From contig NC_087069.1 in NCBI RefSeq assembly GCF_963678635.1, positions 8,568,633-8,632,632 on the forward strand: 64,000 bases of DNA. Reading direction: 5' to 3'. Of the stretch, positions 62,458-64,000 are shown piece after piece (position 1 is the stretch's first letter; the number at the start of each line of letters is the position of its first letter). The notes under the pieces were generated by a model. The model saw nothing but the letters and a program-made list of their open reading frames with translations. It was not told the DNA's origin and ran no database searches. The translations under genes and the position numbers were made by a program. The DNA is from Symsagittifera roscoffensis. Its lineage: Eukaryota; Xenacoelomorpha; Acoela; Convolutidae.

Positions 62458-63272
62458 GCTCTCGGATTTGTCTCCGGAACTCCCGTGAAATTATATTTCA
62501 ATTGATTGTTCTTTTGTACGTCTATTATGCGAGACACTTTCTTCGCTGGCATCTTCTGTATTCTTCTCTCTGGGGCCTTCGAGCTCGCCATGAGTGGCGT
62601 CACGTCACTTATCCCCTGTCTGATCACGGTCTGGGAGAGTCGTACTCTGCCCGCGTCGTCGATCGTTCCATAGGGTGCAGTCACCCCGGAACCTGGCGCA
62701 TTCTTGTTGGCGACCAGTCGTCCAGCTGTCTCTATCAGCTTCCTCACCGTTTGTTCCACGACGGGGTCACCCAAGGTGTCATTAGGGTCCGGGATCGTAA
62801 CTCGATTTGTCTCTGTCGGGAGCCTTGTCTCCGTTGTTTGACTCATTTCTCGAGGCGTCAAGAGCTCCATCGGGGACTGCCCACGAGGAATATTCCTTGC
62901 AGGTATCACTTTCTCCACGGCCGTTGTCAACGCCATCTGTTCCGATTGCTCTTTGTAGTCCTGCCTCAAGCGCTCAATTTCTTGACCCTGCTTTTTGTTG
63001 CAGTCTTCGAACATTTTTCTCCACGTGTCTCGATCGTCCTCCATCTTGAGCATGCTTTTGGTCATCTCGTCCAGCTCCTTCTTCGTACTTTCCAGTTCAT
63101 CCTTCATCTCATCCAGATCTTGCATGGTTTGGTTCGTCTGAACCTTCTGTCCTACTTTCGCCCTCTTTGACGGCACAGCTGCTCTCAGTGGTGAACCAGA
63201 CGAGGCAGCCTCGCTGTTCATCTCCTGATGCATTCTCGTCAGCCCAGGTTTGAGCTTGGAGGGCATAGGCAT
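62184..63272 (-). CDS. Frame B: coiled coil plus SGNH hydrolase N-terminal part
   Basis: Start placed at the first ATG (63,272). The open frame extends farther upstream, into the end of A, in +1 phase. A coiled coil (about residues 50-115, DELESTKKELDEMTKSMLKM) is followed by a Pro/Thr-rich linker and then SHLILGDSLVRVL, the GDSL block I with the catalytic serine, at about 62,395-62,350. The frame ends 26 residues after the point where the domain continues in C. Coiled coil followed by SGNH hydrolase is a layout also seen in some LINE ORF1 proteins. Confidence 0.65.
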   Translation of the reverse strand: MPMPSKLKPGLTRMHQEMNSEAASSGSPLRAAVPSKRAKVGQKVQTNQTMQDLDEMKDELESTKKELDEMTKSMLKMEDDRDTWRKMFEDCNKKQGQEIERLRQDYKEQSEQMALTTAVEKVIPARNIPRGQSPMELLTPREMSQTTETRLPTETNRVTIPDPNDTLGDPVVEQTVRKLIETAGRLVANKNAPGSGVTAPYGTIDDAGRVRLSQTVIRQGISDVTPLMASSKAPERRIQKMPAKKVSRIIDVQKNNQLKYNFTGVPETNPRACFNRATWSPAVNLQQPPLGTSHLILGDSLVRVLSNLRTSLVTTVMAFGGATIAQLYRMVELMNPGRIPNQWLGRMTSPEVQMSRKHYGSQ

Positions 63273-64000
63273 CTCACCTGGTTGGTAAGTCCTAGAACTT
63301 CCCAATCCAGGCTCATTGGCCAAGTCACTCCCTGAGATTCCCTGAGAGAGCCCCGTTTCTCCACCTCATCACTCTCATATTCGGGCGGTCTAGTACTCCC
63401 CTCTCTCCATATGCTGCCATCAACAGCACTTCCGTGGGGCGGTCCCCACGGTTGTCATGCCCCAAGATGTTGATCAGGGCGGTCAGCAACATGACTACCT
63501 CTGGGTCCTCCAGAGCGAAGTCTCGATCGATCAGCCGACGATAGATCGCATCTATCATCGTTCCTACATATGCCTCTGCCAGGTCCATCAATTCATCCAA
63601 GTTGAAATTGTCCATACTGTTCTTCAGATTTGAGTTGATTCGATTCGATTCCAAGGTTTCGACTCAAGTGAGCAATTAAATGATCAATCAGGATCTAGAA
63701 AAGAAGTCACAAATATCACACTTGTCAGTCTCACCTTAACATATATCGTTAAAATTTGCTTAAAAACAGTCCAGATAAAAAGATATTTATCCTAAAAGTT
63801 ATTAAAATCAATCGGTCTCTAAAGTTTTGGAATTCGACCTAAGATTGGACAGTCCAAACTTTGGATCTATTCCTAAGATCGTCATTCAGTTGTTCATGGT
63901 CACTAACCCCTTCTTACCCACGATCTTAATAACATAACACATAACATAACATAGCACACATATCACAGATTACATACAACTTAGTCTTTAGCCTAACACC
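63234..64000 (-). repeat. Direct repeat, right copy (continues past window)
   Basis: Second copy of 54,469-55,235. Here it is continuous with the full-length frame B, showing that the left copy is the truncated one. Its right end is the window edge, so the repeat may be much longer. Confidence 0.93.
63325..63615 (-). CDS. Frame A, right copy (96 aa), unknown
   Basis: ATG start chosen at 63,615 (context ATG GAC AAT); the open frame continues 13 codons farther back to a TTG. Small, helical and acidic: FNLDELMDLAEAYVGTMIDA, then VVMLLTALINILG and an Arg-rich end (MRVMRWRNG). Frame B is open in +1 phase over its last ~50 nt, so A may be an N-terminal part of an A-B product. No family recognised. 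Confidence 0.6.
   Translation of the reverse strand: MDNFNLDELMDLAEAYVGTMIDAIYRRLIDRDFALEDPEVVMLLTALINILGHDNRGDRPTEVLLMAAYGERGVLDRPNMRVMRWRNGALSGNLRE

Larger units (their letters stand above)
54469..63233 (-). mobile_element. 8,765-bp multi-ORF unit, unknown class
   Basis: One full period of a unit that repeats head to tail; a second copy runs off the window end. Reading on the minus strand, the order is A, B, C, D, E, F, G, H, about 360 bp non-coding, then A again. Roughly 95% of the unit is open frame, all on one strand. Base composition is near 50% GC by eye, clearly higher than the flanks. It encodes a split SGNH hydrolase and a macro-like domain but no visible polymerase, integrase or transposase. 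Explanations include an endogenised virus inserted as a concatemer, a non-autonomous fragment of a larger element, or a new mobile class. The left copy is truncated at 54,469 inside frame B. Confidence 0.7.

Noticed and set aside
54469-64000. The ≥767-bp direct repeat as a pair of LTRs
   Set aside because: The left end does not start with TG, cuts through a coding frame, and has no primer site beside it. Tandem units explain it better.
1-64000. rRNA genes, tRNA genes and CRISPR arrays
   Set aside because: No rRNA-like conserved blocks, no complete tRNA cloverleaf and no regularly spaced identical short repeats were found; the host is eukaryotic.

Overview
This is an AT-rich eukaryotic, animal-type window. 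It holds one recognisable host gene with introns, a very young giant LTR retroelement, many decayed transposons, and at the right end a GC-richer repeated unit of tightly packed open frames that I cannot assign to a known family. The host clues are a spliced gamma-glutamyl hydrolase gene with a signal peptide, plus relics of Ty3/gypsy, PHD-finger LINE and Penelope-like elements, which are common in aquatic invertebrates. I cannot name the species.

Positions 1-28,000 contain no intact gene. They hold small hairpins (1-1,550), a 1.1-kb repeat present twice in tandem (about 2,515-4,710), an eroded LINE (6,429-8,790, minus strand) abutting a Penelope-like fragment (8,840-9,280), and two relics of one Ty3/gypsy family arranged head to head as an imperfect palindrome about 6 kb long, centred near 13,910. 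AT-rich sequence with scattered short repeats follows. A 457-bp MITE with a perfect 9-bp target duplication lies at 27,980-28,436.

Positions 28,990-53,342 are a plus-strand gamma-glutamyl hydrolase gene with three exons (28,990-29,166; 30,868-31,054; 52,687-53,342). The spliced product is 339 residues with the Cys/His/Glu active-site residues intact. Intron 2 is 21.6 kb long because an 18,915-bp LTR element (31,592-50,506) has inserted into it, antisense to the gene. The element has two 410-bp LTRs that look identical, a CTAG target duplication and a tRNA-like primer site. Read on its own (minus) strand it carries a long leader with internal repeats, a basic ORF upstream of gag, gag (zinc knuckle), pol (PR-RT-RNaseH-INT), two small membrane proteins, a 378-codon frame with no ATG, a large env-like glycoprotein, and a Pro/Ser-rich ORF overlapping a 459-codon frame in -1 phase. 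Several of these ORFs are joined by ATGA stop/start overlaps. This is far more than the usual gag-pol-env content.

Positions 54,469-64,000 are a minus-strand multi-ORF unit with a period of 8,765 bp: one full period plus at least 767 bp of a second copy in the same orientation. Its frames (called A to H here) cover almost all of the unit. B and C together encode an SGNH/GDSL-hydrolase domain split by a -1 frame change. H ends in a domain resembling a macro domain (ADP-ribose binding). C, D, E, F and G share one frame and are separated only by single stop codons. No polymerase, integrase or transposase motif is visible. This unit and the accessory half of the LTR element are the best candidates here for undescribed biology.
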